Shown: positions 25,113-35,337 of the stretch, in pieces
How positions within the stretch are numbered: the stretch's first letter is position 1
Layout of the letters: every line of letters begins with the position of its first letter
From: Pseudomonas sp. MM213
GTDB lineage: Bacteria; Pseudomonadota; Gammaproteobacteria; Pseudomonadales; Pseudomonadaceae
Length of the DNA stretch: 64,000 bases
Assembly (NCBI RefSeq): GCF_020423045.1
Contig: NZ_CP081943.1
Span: forward strand, 5,704,001 to 5,768,000
Reading direction: 5' to 3'
Notes under the pieces: model-generated
Told to the model about the DNA's origin: nothing
The model's input: only the letters and a program-made list of their open reading frames with translations
The model's database searches: none
Program-made: the position numbers and the translations under genes

Positions 25113-26561
25113 TCATTGCCCGACCGAAGCAGTACGCTGCTCGGCACTCGGGAACACGTTGCGTTTGCAGATTTTCGCTTCGACTTTCTGCTGCGCGGCA
25201 CCTGCTTCAGGGCCCTGGATTTCGACGGCCAGCAGATTCTGCGAGGCCCAGTCTTCGTCCGTGCGCAACTCAAAGGCGAAACGCCCGTCGGTGTCGGAGG
25301 TTTCCGGTTTTTCGATCTTGATGTCCTCGTGGCGACCGTTCATGTACCAGAGGGTGGCTTGCAGGGTTTTCACCGACGGATCGGCGAAACGGATGTCGAC
25401 CTGGTGACTGCTGTTTTGCAGGTTCAGGTTCTTGCTGTTGACCATCAATTCGTTCTTGCCCGGTTTCAACGTGGTGCTGCCGGACATCTGTGCATCCTTG
25501 CCTTCGCAACCGTTGTCCAGCAGCGCCATCATCTGGCGGTAGATGGTTTCCTGGTCGAGGCGATAGAGCGGCGAGAATTCCCAGATCAGAATCTTCGGTG
25601 GCTTGGTCTGGAACTCTTCGCTGCCCAGGTACTGCAGCATCGAACCTTCCAGGCCACCGCCGGGGAACGCCACGTTGAGGATGTCGGCGCCGATGGCCTC
25701 TTCGAGGAAACCGGCGAAGTTGTAGTTCTTGCCACTGTGGCTGGTGCCGACCAGGGTGATCTCCGGGTTGCCGGAGTCACTGAACAGATCGCCATCCGCT
25801 GCTTCGCCTTTTGGCTCGGTGGTGAATTGATCCATGTACTGGATCGCGTAGCTGGTGCCACAGAGTTGACCGGCCATGTTGTGTAACGTTCCGGTCTTGC
25901 CCATGCGACCCGACTTGTGGCTCTCGAATTCACGCTTGGGAATGCCAGCAAACTCAGGCAGTTGCTTGATTTTCTCGCCGACGATTTTTGCCGTGCGCTG
26001 GGCGCCATATGGCGTCCAGTGCTGGTCGCCACGGAAGTAGAAGTCGTGGGCGGGCAGGGTGTCGGGCAGCGACTCGTTGGTCAGCGGCGACAGGTCCGGC
26101 ACCACGTAACCCATGGCGGCGAAACGGCCGAGCATGGTCTTGTAGTTCCTCAGCGCCTTGTCGAAATCGAACCTGGCCTTGTCTTCCGGGTTGAGCTTGT
26201 TGCGGTTCACCAGGCCACGAGTGGGTTGGTAAACAATCACCAGCTCCACGCCTTTGCTCTTGAACGCATCGTGCAGTTCTTTCATGCGTTTGTAGCCGGC
26301 GGGGGTGGTGTCGAATTCGGTGCGCAAGTCTTCTTGCGTACGGAACAGCCAGTCGCCCTGAGCCTGCACCAGCGTGGTGAAGTTCTGCTGATAACGCGTG
26401 GTGTAGTTCTTCGCGTCGTGGGCTTCGGGGCACAGGTTGCAGCACGGTTCGGCGCTGAAGGTCGGCGCTTTGGCTTCATCTGCACGAACGCCGCCGCTGG
26501 CCGCGAGAATGCCGGCGGTCAGGGCCGACAGGCTGAGTAATTTGATCAAGTGTGGGTGCAT
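25113..26561 (-). CDS. algX: Alginate acetyltransferase/scaffold AlgX
   Basis: A 482-residue periplasmic protein with a cleavable signal ([11 protein letters not shown]), an SGNH-like domain with [10 protein letters not shown] and GTSHSG, and a C-terminal carbohydrate-binding module (about residue 350 onward). Cysteine pairs CCNLC and KICK suggest disulfides. It is known to acetylate alginate and to bridge the periplasmic complex. It lies 10 bp after algG. Confidence 0.96.
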   Translation of the reverse strand: MHPHLIKLLSLSALTAGILAASGGVRADEAKAPTFSAEPCCNLCPEAHDAKNYTTRYQQNFTTLVQAQGDWLFRTQEDLRTEFDTTPAGYKRMKELHDAFKSKGVELVIVYQPTRGLVNRNKLNPEDKARFDFDKALRNYKTMLGRFAAMGYVVPDLSPLTNESLPDTLPAHDFYFRGDQHWTPYGAQRTAKIVGEKIKQLPEFAGIPKREFESHKSGRMGKTGTLHNMAGQLCGTSYAIQYMDQFTTEPKGEAADGDLFSDSGNPEITLVGTSHSGKNYNFAGFLEEAIGADILNVAFPGGGLEGSMLQYLGSEEFQTKPPKILIWEFSPLYRLDQETIYRQMMALLDNGCEGKDAQMSGSTTLKPGKNELMVNSKNLNLQNSSHQVDIRFADPSVKTLQATLWYMNGRHEDIKIEKPETSDTDGRFAFELRTDEDWASQNLLAVEIQGPEAGAAQQKVEAKICKRNVFPSAEQRTASVGQ

Positions 26562-26571
26562 AAAATTATCC

Positions 26572-28158
26572 TCAGTCCCGCATTTCGGTCTGGCGTTCGA
26601 CAGGGTCGATCAGCACGGCTTTCTGCTGGCGTACCAGCAGGTCGAGAATTTCATCCTGACGCTCGCCGAGAATCCCGCTGAAGCTGATGCCGCTGGATTT
26701 GGTCGGGGCAAGCATGGACACGCGATACAGCTCGACGCTCAGCGGCGAGTCGATGGACAGCGGGCCACTGCCGTTGCCGGCCAGTTCACCGCCGACAACG
26801 ATCAGCGACACCTGGGCATCGAACGGGTCGAGCTTGATGTCCCGGTCGGTGTCGCTCAGGTCCTTGATGTGGCCGTAGACGCCGGTCAGGCCGTTGGCCA
26901 TGGACAGGTTTTCGTACAGGCGAATGTTCACGCTGTTACGAATACGGATGCCGTGGCGACGGTTGCTGATCACCTTGTTCGCCCACAGCAGGTTGTCGGC
27001 ACTCTCGTAGAGGGTGATGCCGTCGGTGTGGTTCTTGTAGATCTCGTTGTAGGCGATGATGTTGTTGACGCTGTTCCGGTCGATCACCAGGCCCGACAAC
27101 TTGTTGTCGTAGCTGCGGTTGTTGAAGATGAAGCTGTCGTTGACCTCACGGGAAATGATGATCCCGTGCTTCTTCTTGGTCCCGTAAACGGTGTTGTCGG
27201 CGATGATCAGACCGTGCGAACGGTCATGCGGGTCGATGCCGTAGACGATGTTGTCTTTGTAGGTGTTGCCCTTGACCACGAAGTCGCGGGTTTCGTAGCA
27301 GTAGAAGCCGTACCACATGTCCGAGAACTCGGAGCCGACGATCCAGCCGGTCGGTTCAGGACGCTTGAGCACCTTGGCCATGTTCGGCGTGTACTGGGAA
27401 ATACTCACGCCATACGACTTACTGTTGGCGTAGCCGAAACTGGCCATCTTGCTGTTGGCGATGTAGGTCTGGGTGCCGCCCCAGGCCAGCAGGAACGGAC
27501 GGAATTCCTTCGGCGACTTGAACGTCGCCGGGCCGTTGTCCTTCTCGCGCCAGCCAGTGATTTTGGTGTCGCGCACAAACAGCTGGCCGTCGTTGACCAG
27601 GAATGAACCGGCCTCTTGGGACAGGCGCAATTCCTGGGTCTGCTTGTCGATTTCGAGGATGCCTTTCTCACCGACCACAATCGGCAATTTCGCCAGGAAC
27701 ACGCCCGGCGAGGTTTCGCTGAAGTACTGCTTGGGCAGCTTCTTCGCCAGGTCCTTGAGGTTCATGTAGCCGTCGTCGATGAAGATCGCCTGCGGGATAC
27801 CGTGCTGACGCACCACCCACTCGGCCATCTTGTTATCGCCGCCGATGAAGTCCTTCAGCGCGTTCTCTTGCATCATCCGACGCACACTGATTTTGCCGGC
27901 CTTGGTGCGCACGATTTTCGCGGCGATGGCGTCGGCGGTGTAGCCGGCGGTGTCTGGCAGTGTCGGCTTTTCCAGTTCCAGCGGCGCGGTCGGGGCGCTG
28001 CTGACGGTGTAGGTCTTGGCCTGTTGCAGTTCCTTGGCCATGGTTACCGGCTTCAACGGGTTAGGAGCCGCCGGTTCCACGTTGGCGAAGCAAGCCGAGC
28101 TTGCCAGCAGCATCGCGCCGGCCAGCAAGGTCAACGAGCCTCTCTTCGGACTGTTCAT
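26572..28158 (-). CDS. algG: Poly(beta-D-mannuronate) C5-epimerase AlgG
   Basis: A 528-residue periplasmic right-handed beta-helix enzyme that converts mannuronate to guluronate in the polymer. A signal peptide ends near ACFA. The catalytic DPHD motif is present with the histidine at 311, followed by repeated beta-helix coils (NDSFIFNNRSYDNKLSGLVIDRN). I start at MNSPKRGS, which has GGGAG 8 nt upstream; a start nine codons earlier overlaps the algE stop but lacks a good ribosome site. Confidence 0.96.
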   Translation of the reverse strand: MNSPKRGSLTLLAGAMLLASSACFANVEPAAPNPLKPVTMAKELQQAKTYTVSSAPTAPLELEKPTLPDTAGYTADAIAAKIVRTKAGKISVRRMMQENALKDFIGGDNKMAEWVVRQHGIPQAIFIDDGYMNLKDLAKKLPKQYFSETSPGVFLAKLPIVVGEKGILEIDKQTQELRLSQEAGSFLVNDGQLFVRDTKITGWREKDNGPATFKSPKEFRPFLLAWGGTQTYIANSKMASFGYANSKSYGVSISQYTPNMAKVLKRPEPTGWIVGSEFSDMWYGFYCYETRDFVVKGNTYKDNIVYGIDPHDRSHGLIIADNTVYGTKKKHGIIISREVNDSFIFNNRSYDNKLSGLVIDRNSVNNIIAYNEIYKNHTDGITLYESADNLLWANKVISNRRHGIRIRNSVNIRLYENLSMANGLTGVYGHIKDLSDTDRDIKLDPFDAQVSLIVVGGELAGNGSGPLSIDSPLSVELYRVSMLAPTKSSGISFSGILGERQDEILDLLVRQQKAVLIDPVERQTEMRD

Positions 28159-28184
28159 GTCAGGAACTCCCTTAGCGGTTCGCA

Positions 28185-29669
28185 TCAGAAGCGCCAGATC
28201 ACGTCGATGAACGCGCGGTGCATGTACGAGTCGACTTCTTTGCCATAGGCATCGCCCGGCTTGAACACGCCGCCACGCAAGCGCACCAGGGCCGACGGTT
28301 CGTCGATAGACTGGCTCAGCGCGGCAGGCAACAGGCCTTGCTTGAAGTACTTGGTGACCACAAGGTCCATTTCCTGGCCGAGGTCTTTGTTGCCATCTTC
28401 CAGCGGCAGGGACGTGCTGGAGAGAATCGCGCCGGTTGGGTCGGTGTCGTTCTCGACGGCGTTGATGCCGTTGCTGCCGACCGGCTTGTTGCCGTCGACG
28501 CGCCAGAACTTGTGGTAGATCACGCTGGCGTCGTACTCGTCGTTGAGCATCCACGAACCGAACAACGTAGCGGTCTGCATGTTGTTCATTTCGCCACGGA
28601 ACGCTTCGCCGAAACGGTGAACCCGCGAGCGCGTACCGGTGTAGTTCGAGCGGTTGCTTTCCAGGCCGTTCTGTTCGTAATCGGCACTGGCGCGGGCATA
28701 GGCTGCACCCACTTGCCATTGCGGATCGAGGCGCAGGCGCACGCCGATATCGGTGGCCCAGCCGTTGAGGTCTTCACCGCGCTTGGCTTCCGTCGGGCGA
28801 GTGCCGTCGGCGTTGAGCTGATTCACCGTGTCGGTGTCGCCGCTCATGCCGGTGATGCTGCCCCAGTAATTGACGGTGTTGGTGTTGCGGTAGTTGTACG
28901 CATCGCTGTCAGCGGTGAGGCCGAGCCAGCTGATGTCGCCGTTCTGTTTCTTGTCCAGCGAGTCGCCGGGCACACCCGGTTCCGGGTAGTCGAGCTTGCC
29001 GTCGTCGTGGGTGTGATGACCGCGAATGCCGACCCAGTTGCCCGGTGTCCACTGATACGCCGTGTCGGCGTATACGTGCAGGCGATCCTTGTCTTTCGGC
29101 GCCAACTCTTTGAGGTCGGTGCGGTATTCGCTGAAGCGTTCGGCGACGCCGACGTTGGCGCGCAACAGTGTGGTGTCGAAGGTCCAGTTCAGGGCTTCGA
29201 TGTTGGTGTCGCGCCATTGGCCGTCGTCGTTGCGCAGGCGTTGACGACCGAGCTTCAACTGCTCGCCCGGATACGGCGTCAGGCCGCTGTAGCCGACCCA
29301 GAATTCTCGCATCGCCAGGTAGTTTTTCTTGGTCTTGCGATCACCGTTGTCGGTGGTCTGGGTGCCGTCGCTGTCGGACTGCTGCAAGGTGTCGGTTTCG
29401 ATGATGTCGGTGGACGTCACGGCCTGACCCATGGCGTAGGCGCTCCACGCGCCGCTTTCGCCGTAGACCCAGGGACGCAGGTCGAGACCGACGCCATTGA
29501 CGTCGCCGCCGCTGGCGGTGCCGAGGTCACGGTCGTCTTCGGACTGGCCGGTGATTTTTACGTCCAGACCGAAATTCTTGGTTTCGGTGATTGCCGCCAG
29601 GGTCGGGCAAGACCAGATCAGCGCAAACGTCAGGCCGATACCGGCCTTCATGAATGGATTCAACTTCAT
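28185..29669 (-). CDS. algE: Outer-membrane alginate export porin AlgE
   Basis: A 494-residue beta-barrel with an N-terminal signal peptide (WSCPTLAA), amphipathic strands and a terminal phenylalanine (VIWRF), the classical outer-membrane signature. It lets the alginate chain pass the outer membrane and works with the AlgK lipoprotein, whose stop codon overlaps its start (ATGA). Confidence 0.96.
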   Translation of the reverse strand: MKLNPFMKAGIGLTFALIWSCPTLAAITETKNFGLDVKITGQSEDDRDLGTASGGDVNGVGLDLRPWVYGESGAWSAYAMGQAVTSTDIIETDTLQQSDSDGTQTTDNGDRKTKKNYLAMREFWVGYSGLTPYPGEQLKLGRQRLRNDDGQWRDTNIEALNWTFDTTLLRANVGVAERFSEYRTDLKELAPKDKDRLHVYADTAYQWTPGNWVGIRGHHTHDDGKLDYPEPGVPGDSLDKKQNGDISWLGLTADSDAYNYRNTNTVNYWGSITGMSGDTDTVNQLNADGTRPTEAKRGEDLNGWATDIGVRLRLDPQWQVGAAYARASADYEQNGLESNRSNYTGTRSRVHRFGEAFRGEMNNMQTATLFGSWMLNDEYDASVIYHKFWRVDGNKPVGSNGINAVENDTDPTGAILSSTSLPLEDGNKDLGQEMDLVVTKYFKQGLLPAALSQSIDEPSALVRLRGGVFKPGDAYGKEVDSYMHRAFIDVIWRF

Positions 29670-31171
29670 AGGGATTCCTCGCCGTCTTCTTCTTGCAGGG
29701 CATGCAGTTCCAGCGTGTTCTGGCTCAAGGCGCCACGAACGGCCTGTTCTTGTTTCAACAGGCGTTGGGCCTCGGCCAGCTGGGCAGGCGGCAGTTGGGC
29801 TTCGAGAGTTTGCGCAAGCTCGGTGGCCTGCGGGGTGTTCTGGGCCTTGGCCAATTGGCTGAAGACATAAGCGTTAAGCGGGTCGGGCTTGGTGCCCTTG
29901 CCTTGGGAAAACAGTTGGGCGATGGCGAAGTCGGCGCTGTTCTGGCCGTTGCGCGCAGCGGTCAGCAAGTGGTCCAGTGCCTTCTGCGAATAGACCTTGC
30001 CCAGGTAACCACGACGGTAGATCTGGCCGAGGTAGTAATCGGCGGCGACTTCCTTGCCGACGGCTTTCTGGAAATGTGCTTCGGCGACTTTCGCGTCCGC
30101 CGGCACCCATTTGCCTTCGTAGTAGAGCTTGCCGAGCAACAGTTCGGCGCGCGGCTGGTCAGCGGCGCGGCCGTTGTCCAGGTACTTCATCATCATGTCG
30201 ACGTCGCCGAGTTCCGGGAAGTCGTAGAGCAATTGCGCCAGGCTGACCCACGAAGCGGGGTAGGCGGGGGCGATGTCTTCGAGCAGTGCCTGAGCGGTTT
30301 TTTCGTCGGTCTTGCCCAGGCTTGCATCACCGAGCACACGAGCGACGCTGTCCACGCGCTGAGCGGAAACGGTGCCACGGGTATGTGCCGCTTGCATCTG
30401 CTTGATCAGCTCGGCTTGCTGTTCCGGTTTGCCTTGTTTCTGGTAAACCGTGGCCAGCTCGACGTAGCAGATGTCGGTGGTGTTCAACGCCGCTTTGCAG
30501 ATCGTTGCGACTTCGTCCAGGTGCTGGTCGTAAGTGCCTTGGGTGCGATAGAGCAGCACCTGGGCCAGGCCGGCTTCCGGTTTGCCTTCGGCGCGCCATT
30601 GGCTGATCTGCTGTTGTGCGTTGACGTTGGGGAAACTGTGCGGGTATTGCAGGTACAGCATCGCCAGCGGGATCAGCGTGTTGCCTTCGCCATTGGCCGA
30701 AGCCTTTTTCAACAGGGCTTCAGCTTCGTGCTGTTCGGCTTCGGTGGAACCGGGTTTGGCCACCAGCAAGCGACCCAGGCGAGCCTGCGCTCGCGGCGAA
30801 ACGTCGGCCGCCGCGCGGTAAGTCGCCTCGGCCTGCTTGACCTGCGCCGGGTCGCGGCTGTCGACCTGGATATCGGCGAGGCCTACTTGAGCCTCGCTGT
30901 AGCCCAGCTCGGCGAGTTGCTTGTAGTTCTGCTGAGCCAGCGCGGTGTCGCCGCGCTTGAGCGCTTCATTGGCCAGACGCTGATCCGGCAGACCGGCGCA
31001 ACCAGCCAGGCTGACTGCCAATGCCAAGGCACACACTGTTCCAATGTGGGAGCCAGCCTGCTGGCGATTCAGGCAGCGCGGTGCATCAGTTGAACCGCGT
31101 TGATCCCATCGCGAGCAGGCTCGCTCCCACAGGGTCTGCGGTGTGTTCAAGGTAGGAGTCGTCACAGGCAT
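29666..31171 (-). CDS. algK: Alginate secretion TPR lipoprotein AlgK, with a REPIN in its signal-peptide codons
   Basis: A 501-residue lipoprotein with many Sel1/TPR-like helical repeats ([26 protein letters not shown]). It helps place AlgE and holds the periplasmic complex together. The lipobox is VSLAGC with the Cys at residue 58, much further in than usual for a lipoprotein. The extra residues, about 13-43, are encoded by a complete REP doublet (31045-31133) that stays in frame. The hydrophobic core [13 protein letters not shown] is short and follows the repeat. Whether export still works, or a GTG downstream is used, cannot be told from sequence. Its stop overlaps the algE start. Confidence 0.93.
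   Translation of the reverse strand: MPVTTPTLNTPQTLWERACSRWDQRGSTDAPRCLNRQQAGSHIGTVCALALAVSLAGCAGLPDQRLANEALKRGDTALAQQNYKQLAELGYSEAQVGLADIQVDSRDPAQVKQAEATYRAAADVSPRAQARLGRLLVAKPGSTEAEQHEAEALLKKASANGEGNTLIPLAMLYLQYPHSFPNVNAQQQISQWRAEGKPEAGLAQVLLYRTQGTYDQHLDEVATICKAALNTTDICYVELATVYQKQGKPEQQAELIKQMQAAHTRGTVSAQRVDSVARVLGDASLGKTDEKTAQALLEDIAPAYPASWVSLAQLLYDFPELGDVDMMMKYLDNGRAADQPRAELLLGKLYYEGKWVPADAKVAEAHFQKAVGKEVAADYYLGQIYRRGYLGKVYSQKALDHLLTAARNGQNSADFAIAQLFSQGKGTKPDPLNAYVFSQLAKAQNTPQATELAQTLEAQLPPAQLAEAQRLLKQEQAVRGALSQNTLELHALQEEDGEESL
31045..31133. repeat. REP doublet inside the algK coding region
   Basis: Arms TGTGGGAGCCAGCCTGCTGGCGATTCAGGC and a TCGCGAGCAGGCTCGCTCCCACA partner. It encodes about residues 13-43 of AlgK in frame, without a stop codon. 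Confidence 0.88.
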
Positions 31172-31180
31172 GTCCTCGAC

Positions 31181-32350
31181 TTAAAGACCGGAAGCCATGG
31201 CTTTATCGATCAGCCAGTTCAGGTTCGGGCCACGGTCACTGTTCACTTCAACCGGGCGACCGGCGAACTTGCTGTCCAGCGGCTCGTCCGGCTGGATCAG
31301 CACGCGGATGTCGGACGACAGGTCGGCGCTTTTCAGGCTGGTGCTGCTGACGATCTTGCCGGTGCGGGTCTTGTCTTCGCCGGCAATCTGGAAGTTGACG
31401 TTGGTGCCTGGACGCACGTCGCCGAACTGGCGATAGGAGAAGCGCGCTTCAACGTTGGCTTCGCTGTTACGCGGCACCAGTTGGAAGATCACGTCGCCCT
31501 TGCTGGCGTACTGACCGTCGGCGACCAGTTGCTGGGCCACGGTGCAATCGCATGGCGAGGTCAGGGTGCCGGTCATTTGCTTGCCGAACAGTTCTTCAAC
31601 CTTGGCCGGTTGCAGTTGATTGTCGTCAAGATGGCCCTTGAGCACGTCGAGCATGCTGGTGCTGAACGTCGCCAGTGGCGCGCCTTTGGCGGCAACGCCG
31701 TCGGCCTTGATCAGGCTTTGCACGGTGCCGTCACGCGGCATGGTGATGTTCATGCCGGGCACGCTGACCAGGCCGGCCTGCGCGTGGCTGACGAAATACA
31801 TGCCGTACACCGATTTGAAAATGAAACCGAACGCCGTCAGACCGACGAGGAAAATCCCCAGGCTGAAGGTCACTGCACGCAGACGACCGAACGCGCTCAT
31901 GCCGTGGCCGCCGTCCTTCATCTTGCGCGCCTTGGTGAAGTTGTCTCGCTGCAGGGTGGCCAGCACTTCACCCATGCTGACAATGTCGCCGGCCAGGTGC
32001 GAGGTGATCAGGTGGCGCAGGGTCGAGATGTCTTGGGGTTCCAGGTTCTGGAACTGGCAACCGGCACGGCCGGTCTGGCGGTCGAAGGAGCGCACTTGCA
32101 TCTCTACGTCCATGGCCAGGCCGAGGTTATCGATGACGAATTGCAGGCGAGCCTTGTACACGTCGCCGATTTTCAGCGGCAGTTGACCGGCGTTGAAGGC
32201 CAGGCCGCCGGCGGAGAGGTCGATCACTCGAGCTTCCATCGGGGTCCGGTCCGGACCGAAGAAGCGCAGCTTGGCCGGGATTTTCACTCGGGCGTGTTGG
32301 CGCTGGGCTTCGGATTCATGCACTACGTTGGCGTTGACGGCGGTATTCAT
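31181..32350 (-). CDS. alg44: Alginate polymerase co-factor Alg44 (PilZ c-di-GMP receptor)
   Basis: A 389-residue inner-membrane protein. The N-terminal cytoplasmic PilZ domain has the c-di-GMP residues R17 and R21 (RQHAR) and D44 (DLSAGG). One membrane span lies near residues 160-185, and the periplasmic part is HlyD-like. It binds c-di-GMP to activate the Alg8 polymerase. All binding residues are intact, so alginate synthesis here should be c-di-GMP dependent. Confidence 0.96.
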   Translation of the reverse strand: MNTAVNANVVHESEAQRQHARVKIPAKLRFFGPDRTPMEARVIDLSAGGLAFNAGQLPLKIGDVYKARLQFVIDNLGLAMDVEMQVRSFDRQTGRAGCQFQNLEPQDISTLRHLITSHLAGDIVSMGEVLATLQRDNFTKARKMKDGGHGMSAFGRLRAVTFSLGIFLVGLTAFGFIFKSVYGMYFVSHAQAGLVSVPGMNITMPRDGTVQSLIKADGVAAKGAPLATFSTSMLDVLKGHLDDNQLQPAKVEELFGKQMTGTLTSPCDCTVAQQLVADGQYASKGDVIFQLVPRNSEANVEARFSYRQFGDVRPGTNVNFQIAGEDKTRTGKIVSSTSLKSADLSSDIRVLIQPDEPLDSKFAGRPVEVNSDRGPNLNWLIDKAMASGL

Positions 32351-32386
32351 AGGGGCGATTTCCTGGTTAATTCAATAAGGGGGCGG

Positions 32387-33868
32387 TCAGACCATCATCA
32401 GCAGCACGGCAACAAAGATGCTGCCGGCGGAGAAGGTCATGGTCCGAGACGACCAGGTGTTGAACCAACGTTGAAAGCTGGCGAGATCACGGGTCAGGGA
32501 AGTGGGCTGGCGAGTCCAGGACTGTTGGTCGAGGCGGAAGAACACGTAGATCTTCACCAGCGCACCGACGATCTGGTTGTAATAGAGAATCGCCGGGTAG
32601 GCCGGGCCGATCCGGTGACCGGACAACGACAGCAGCACGGTCAGGATCAGGCGGGTAATGCCGATCCACAGCAGGTACACGAGGATGAACGCGGTGCCGT
32701 ACTTGAAGCTGGCGATCAGCGCGACCGTCAAGCCCAGCAGCGAGGTCCACATCGACACGCGCTGATCGAACAGCACCACCGAGGTGAACAGGCCGAGGCG
32801 TTTAACCCCCAGGCCCAGGGCGCGGGCGTTCTGGCGCAGGTTGTTGCCGTACCAGCGGAACATCAGCTTGCGGCTGGCCTTGATGAAGCTTTTTTCCGGC
32901 GGGTGTTCCACGGTGTGGATCGCGGCGTCCGGCACGTAGAACGTGTCGTAGCCCAGGCGCATCAGGCTGAACCAGCTCGACTTGTCGTCACCGGTGAGGA
33001 ACTTGAAGCGGCCCAGGCGCCAGTGTTGCAGCGAGTCGCTTTCCACATCGGCGATGAAGTCCGGGTTGGTGACCACGGTGGCGCGGAACACCGACATGCG
33101 GCCGGTCATGGTCAGCACGCGCTTGGACAAGGCCATCGAGCACATGTTGATGTGGCGCTGGGCGAAACGCAGTTTGTGCCACTCGCTCATGATGTAGCCG
33201 CCGCGCACTTCGCAGAATTCGTTGGTGGTCAGGCCGCCGACATTGCCGAACAGCTGGAACCACGGCACGGTCTTGAGCACGACGCCTTCGGCGAGCACGG
33301 TGTCGCCATCGATCACGGCCACCACGGCGCGGTCGTCCGGCAGGTGACGGGAGATGGCGCGGAAACCGTAGGCCAGGCCATCACGCTTGCCGGTGCCGGG
33401 AATGCGCACGAAGTCGAGCTTGACGCGCTCCGGTGGATTCATCTTGGTCCACAGGCTTTTCACCAGCTTCTCATCGGACATTTCCACGATGGAGCAGACC
33501 ATGGTGGTCGGCAGGCCGCAGTCGATCGCTTCACGGATCACCGAGGCGTAGACCTGGGCGGTGGTCAGCGCGTCGATACGGAAACTGGTGACCATCAAAA
33601 ACACATGGGACGGGTCTGCCGCTTTACCCAGCTTGCGCACTTTGCGCCGCAGGTGCGGGTAGACCACGTACAGAAACAGCATGCCGCGCAGAAAGTGCGT
33701 GGCACCCATCGAGTAGCGCCAGATACCGACGATACCGATCAGGAAAATGAAGTCCTTCGACTCGGAGTCGAACGTGGACACAGGCAACGCCATGGCGATG
33801 CCCATCAAAATACTTAAGTAAAACAGCCAACCGGCGGCCTGAAGTAGGCCGTGCTTTAGCCTGTGCAT
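32387..33868 (-). CDS. alg8: Alginate polymerase Alg8
   Basis: A 493-residue GT2 family membrane glycosyltransferase that polymerises GDP-mannuronate. The central cytoplasmic GT domain carries AVIDGDTVL (DXD-type), a [10 protein letters not shown] loop and a [12 protein letters not shown] region replacing QXXRW. Membrane helices lie at both ends. I start at [14 protein letters not shown], the conserved family start; a start three codons upstream is possible. The longer open frame reads through a REPIN and is rejected. Confidence 0.95.
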   Translation of the reverse strand: MHRLKHGLLQAAGWLFYLSILMGIAMALPVSTFDSESKDFIFLIGIVGIWRYSMGATHFLRGMLFLYVVYPHLRRKVRKLGKAADPSHVFLMVTSFRIDALTTAQVYASVIREAIDCGLPTTMVCSIVEMSDEKLVKSLWTKMNPPERVKLDFVRIPGTGKRDGLAYGFRAISRHLPDDRAVVAVIDGDTVLAEGVVLKTVPWFQLFGNVGGLTTNEFCEVRGGYIMSEWHKLRFAQRHINMCSMALSKRVLTMTGRMSVFRATVVTNPDFIADVESDSLQHWRLGRFKFLTGDDKSSWFSLMRLGYDTFYVPDAAIHTVEHPPEKSFIKASRKLMFRWYGNNLRQNARALGLGVKRLGLFTSVVLFDQRVSMWTSLLGLTVALIASFKYGTAFILVYLLWIGITRLILTVLLSLSGHRIGPAYPAILYYNQIVGALVKIYVFFRLDQQSWTRQPTSLTRDLASFQRWFNTWSSRTMTFSAGSIFVAVLLMMV

Positions 33869-33927
33869 AATCTGCATCCGTCTCGATCTCGGGCGAGGCC
33901 CGAATGGGTTAAGGCAGGCGTAAAAAC

Positions 33928-34009
33928 TGTAGGAGCGAGGCTTGCCCGCGAAGGCTGCCTGCCTGACACACCGGGGCGCCTGGTTCGCCGGCAAGCCTGG
34001 CTCCTACAG
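33928..34009. repeat. REP doublet (REPIN) between algD and alg8
   Basis: The arms TGTAGGAGCGAGGCTTGCCCGCGAAGG and TTCGCCGGCAAGCCTGGCTCCTACA sit directly after the algD stop. Confidence 0.88.
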
Positions 34010-34020
34010 AGCGCGGCGTG

Positions 34021-35337
34021 TTACCAGCAGATGCCTTCGGTGCGGCCACTCACGCTGGTGGCTTTCGACATGAAGCCGACCAGGTCGATCACTTGCTTGC
34101 CGTGCGGAGCGTTCTGCGCCAGGGCGCGGAATTTCTCGTCACGGTTGCCGAGGATGATCACGTCGGAGTTGTTGATCACTTCGTCGAAGTCGGAGTTGAG
34201 CAAGGACGAGACGTGAGGAATCTTCGACTCGATGTAGTCCTTGTTCGCACCGTGAACGCGGGCGTATTCGACGTTGGCGTCGTAGATGCTCAGGTCGTAG
34301 CCTTTGCCGATCAGCATTTCTGCCAGATCAACCAGCGGGCTTTCGCGAAGGTCGTCGGTGCCGGCCTTGAAGCTCAGGCCCAGCAGGGCGACTTTGCGTT
34401 TGTCGTGGCTGGAAACGATGTCGAAGGCGTTCTGCACCTGGGATTCGTTGCTGCGCATCAGCGAGTTCAGCAGCGGCGATTCCACGTCCAGGGCGCCGGC
34501 GCGGTAGGTCAGGGCGCGCACGTCTTTGGGCAGGCACGAACCGCCGAAGGCGAAACCAGGGCGCATGTAGTACTGGGACAGGTTCAGTGTCTTGTCCTGG
34601 CAGACCACTTCCATCACTTCACGACCATCGACGCCGCACGCCTTGGCGATGTTGCCGATCTCGTTGGCGAAGGTCACCTTGGTGGCGTGCCACACGTTGC
34701 AGGTGTACTTGATCATCTCGGCAACGGCGATGTCCTTGCGGATGATCGGCGCGTCGAGTTCTTCGTACAGCGATTGCAGAACGTCGCCGGACGCCTTGTC
34801 GAATTCGCCGATGACGGTCATCGGTGGCAGGTCGTAGTCGGCGATCGCGGTGCTTTCGCGCAGGAACTCAGGGTTCACCGCCACACCGAAATCAACACCG
34901 GCTTTCTTGCCGGAGCAGTCTTCGAGAATCGGGATGACAACGTTTGCGACAGTGCCCGGCAAAACGGTGCTGCGAACTACGATGGTGTGGCGGGTGGTCT
35001 TGTCGCGCAGGACAAAACCGATCTCGCGGCACACGGCTTCGATGTAGTTCAGTTCCAGGTCGCCGTTCTTCTTGCTCGGCGTGCCGACGCAGATCATCGA
35101 CAGGTCGGTGTCGCGAATCGCTTCCGCGAAGTTGGTCGTACCGCGCAGTCGACCGGTCTCGATACCCTTGGCCAGCAGTTCGCCCAAACCTGGTTCAACA
35201 ATCGGTGATTTACCGGCGTTGATCATATCGATCTTGTCTTTGGCGACATCGACGCCAACGACGTCATGGCCCCGTGCAGACAGGCAACCGGCACATACTG
35301 CACCGACGTAACCCAAACCAAATATGCTGATGCGCAT
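34021..35337 (-). CDS. algD: GDP-mannose 6-dehydrogenase AlgD
   Basis: A 438-residue NAD-dependent enzyme that commits GDP-mannose to alginate. The N-terminal Rossmann motif GLGYVGAVCAG, the catalytic cysteine C268 in GGSCLPKD and the C-terminal UDP/GDP-sugar dehydrogenase domain are intact and of normal length. First gene of the twelve-gene operon. GAGAGGT precedes the ATG. An 820-bp gene-free region lies upstream and contains an AlgU-like -35 box (see 35447-35474). Confidence 0.98.
   Translation of the reverse strand: MRISIFGLGYVGAVCAGCLSARGHDVVGVDVAKDKIDMINAGKSPIVEPGLGELLAKGIETGRLRGTTNFAEAIRDTDLSMICVGTPSKKNGDLELNYIEAVCREIGFVLRDKTTRHTIVVRSTVLPGTVANVVIPILEDCSGKKAGVDFGVAVNPEFLRESTAIADYDLPPMTVIGEFDKASGDVLQSLYEELDAPIIRKDIAVAEMIKYTCNVWHATKVTFANEIGNIAKACGVDGREVMEVVCQDKTLNLSQYYMRPGFAFGGSCLPKDVRALTYRAGALDVESPLLNSLMRSNESQVQNAFDIVSSHDKRKVALLGLSFKAGTDDLRESPLVDLAEMLIGKGYDLSIYDANVEYARVHGANKDYIESKIPHVSSLLNSDFDEVINNSDVIILGNRDEKFRALAQNAPHGKQVIDLVGFMSKATSVSGRTEGICW

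Noticed and set aside
31100..33817. Long 905-codon plus-strand open frame opposite algK, alg44 and alg8
   Set aside because: It is the antisense shadow of high-G+C genes; its product is low-complexity in His, Gly, Gln and Val, and it has no domain pattern.
33868..33994. N-terminal extension of Alg8
   Set aside because: The added 42 residues are read from REP-containing spacer; the family start is MHRLKH.
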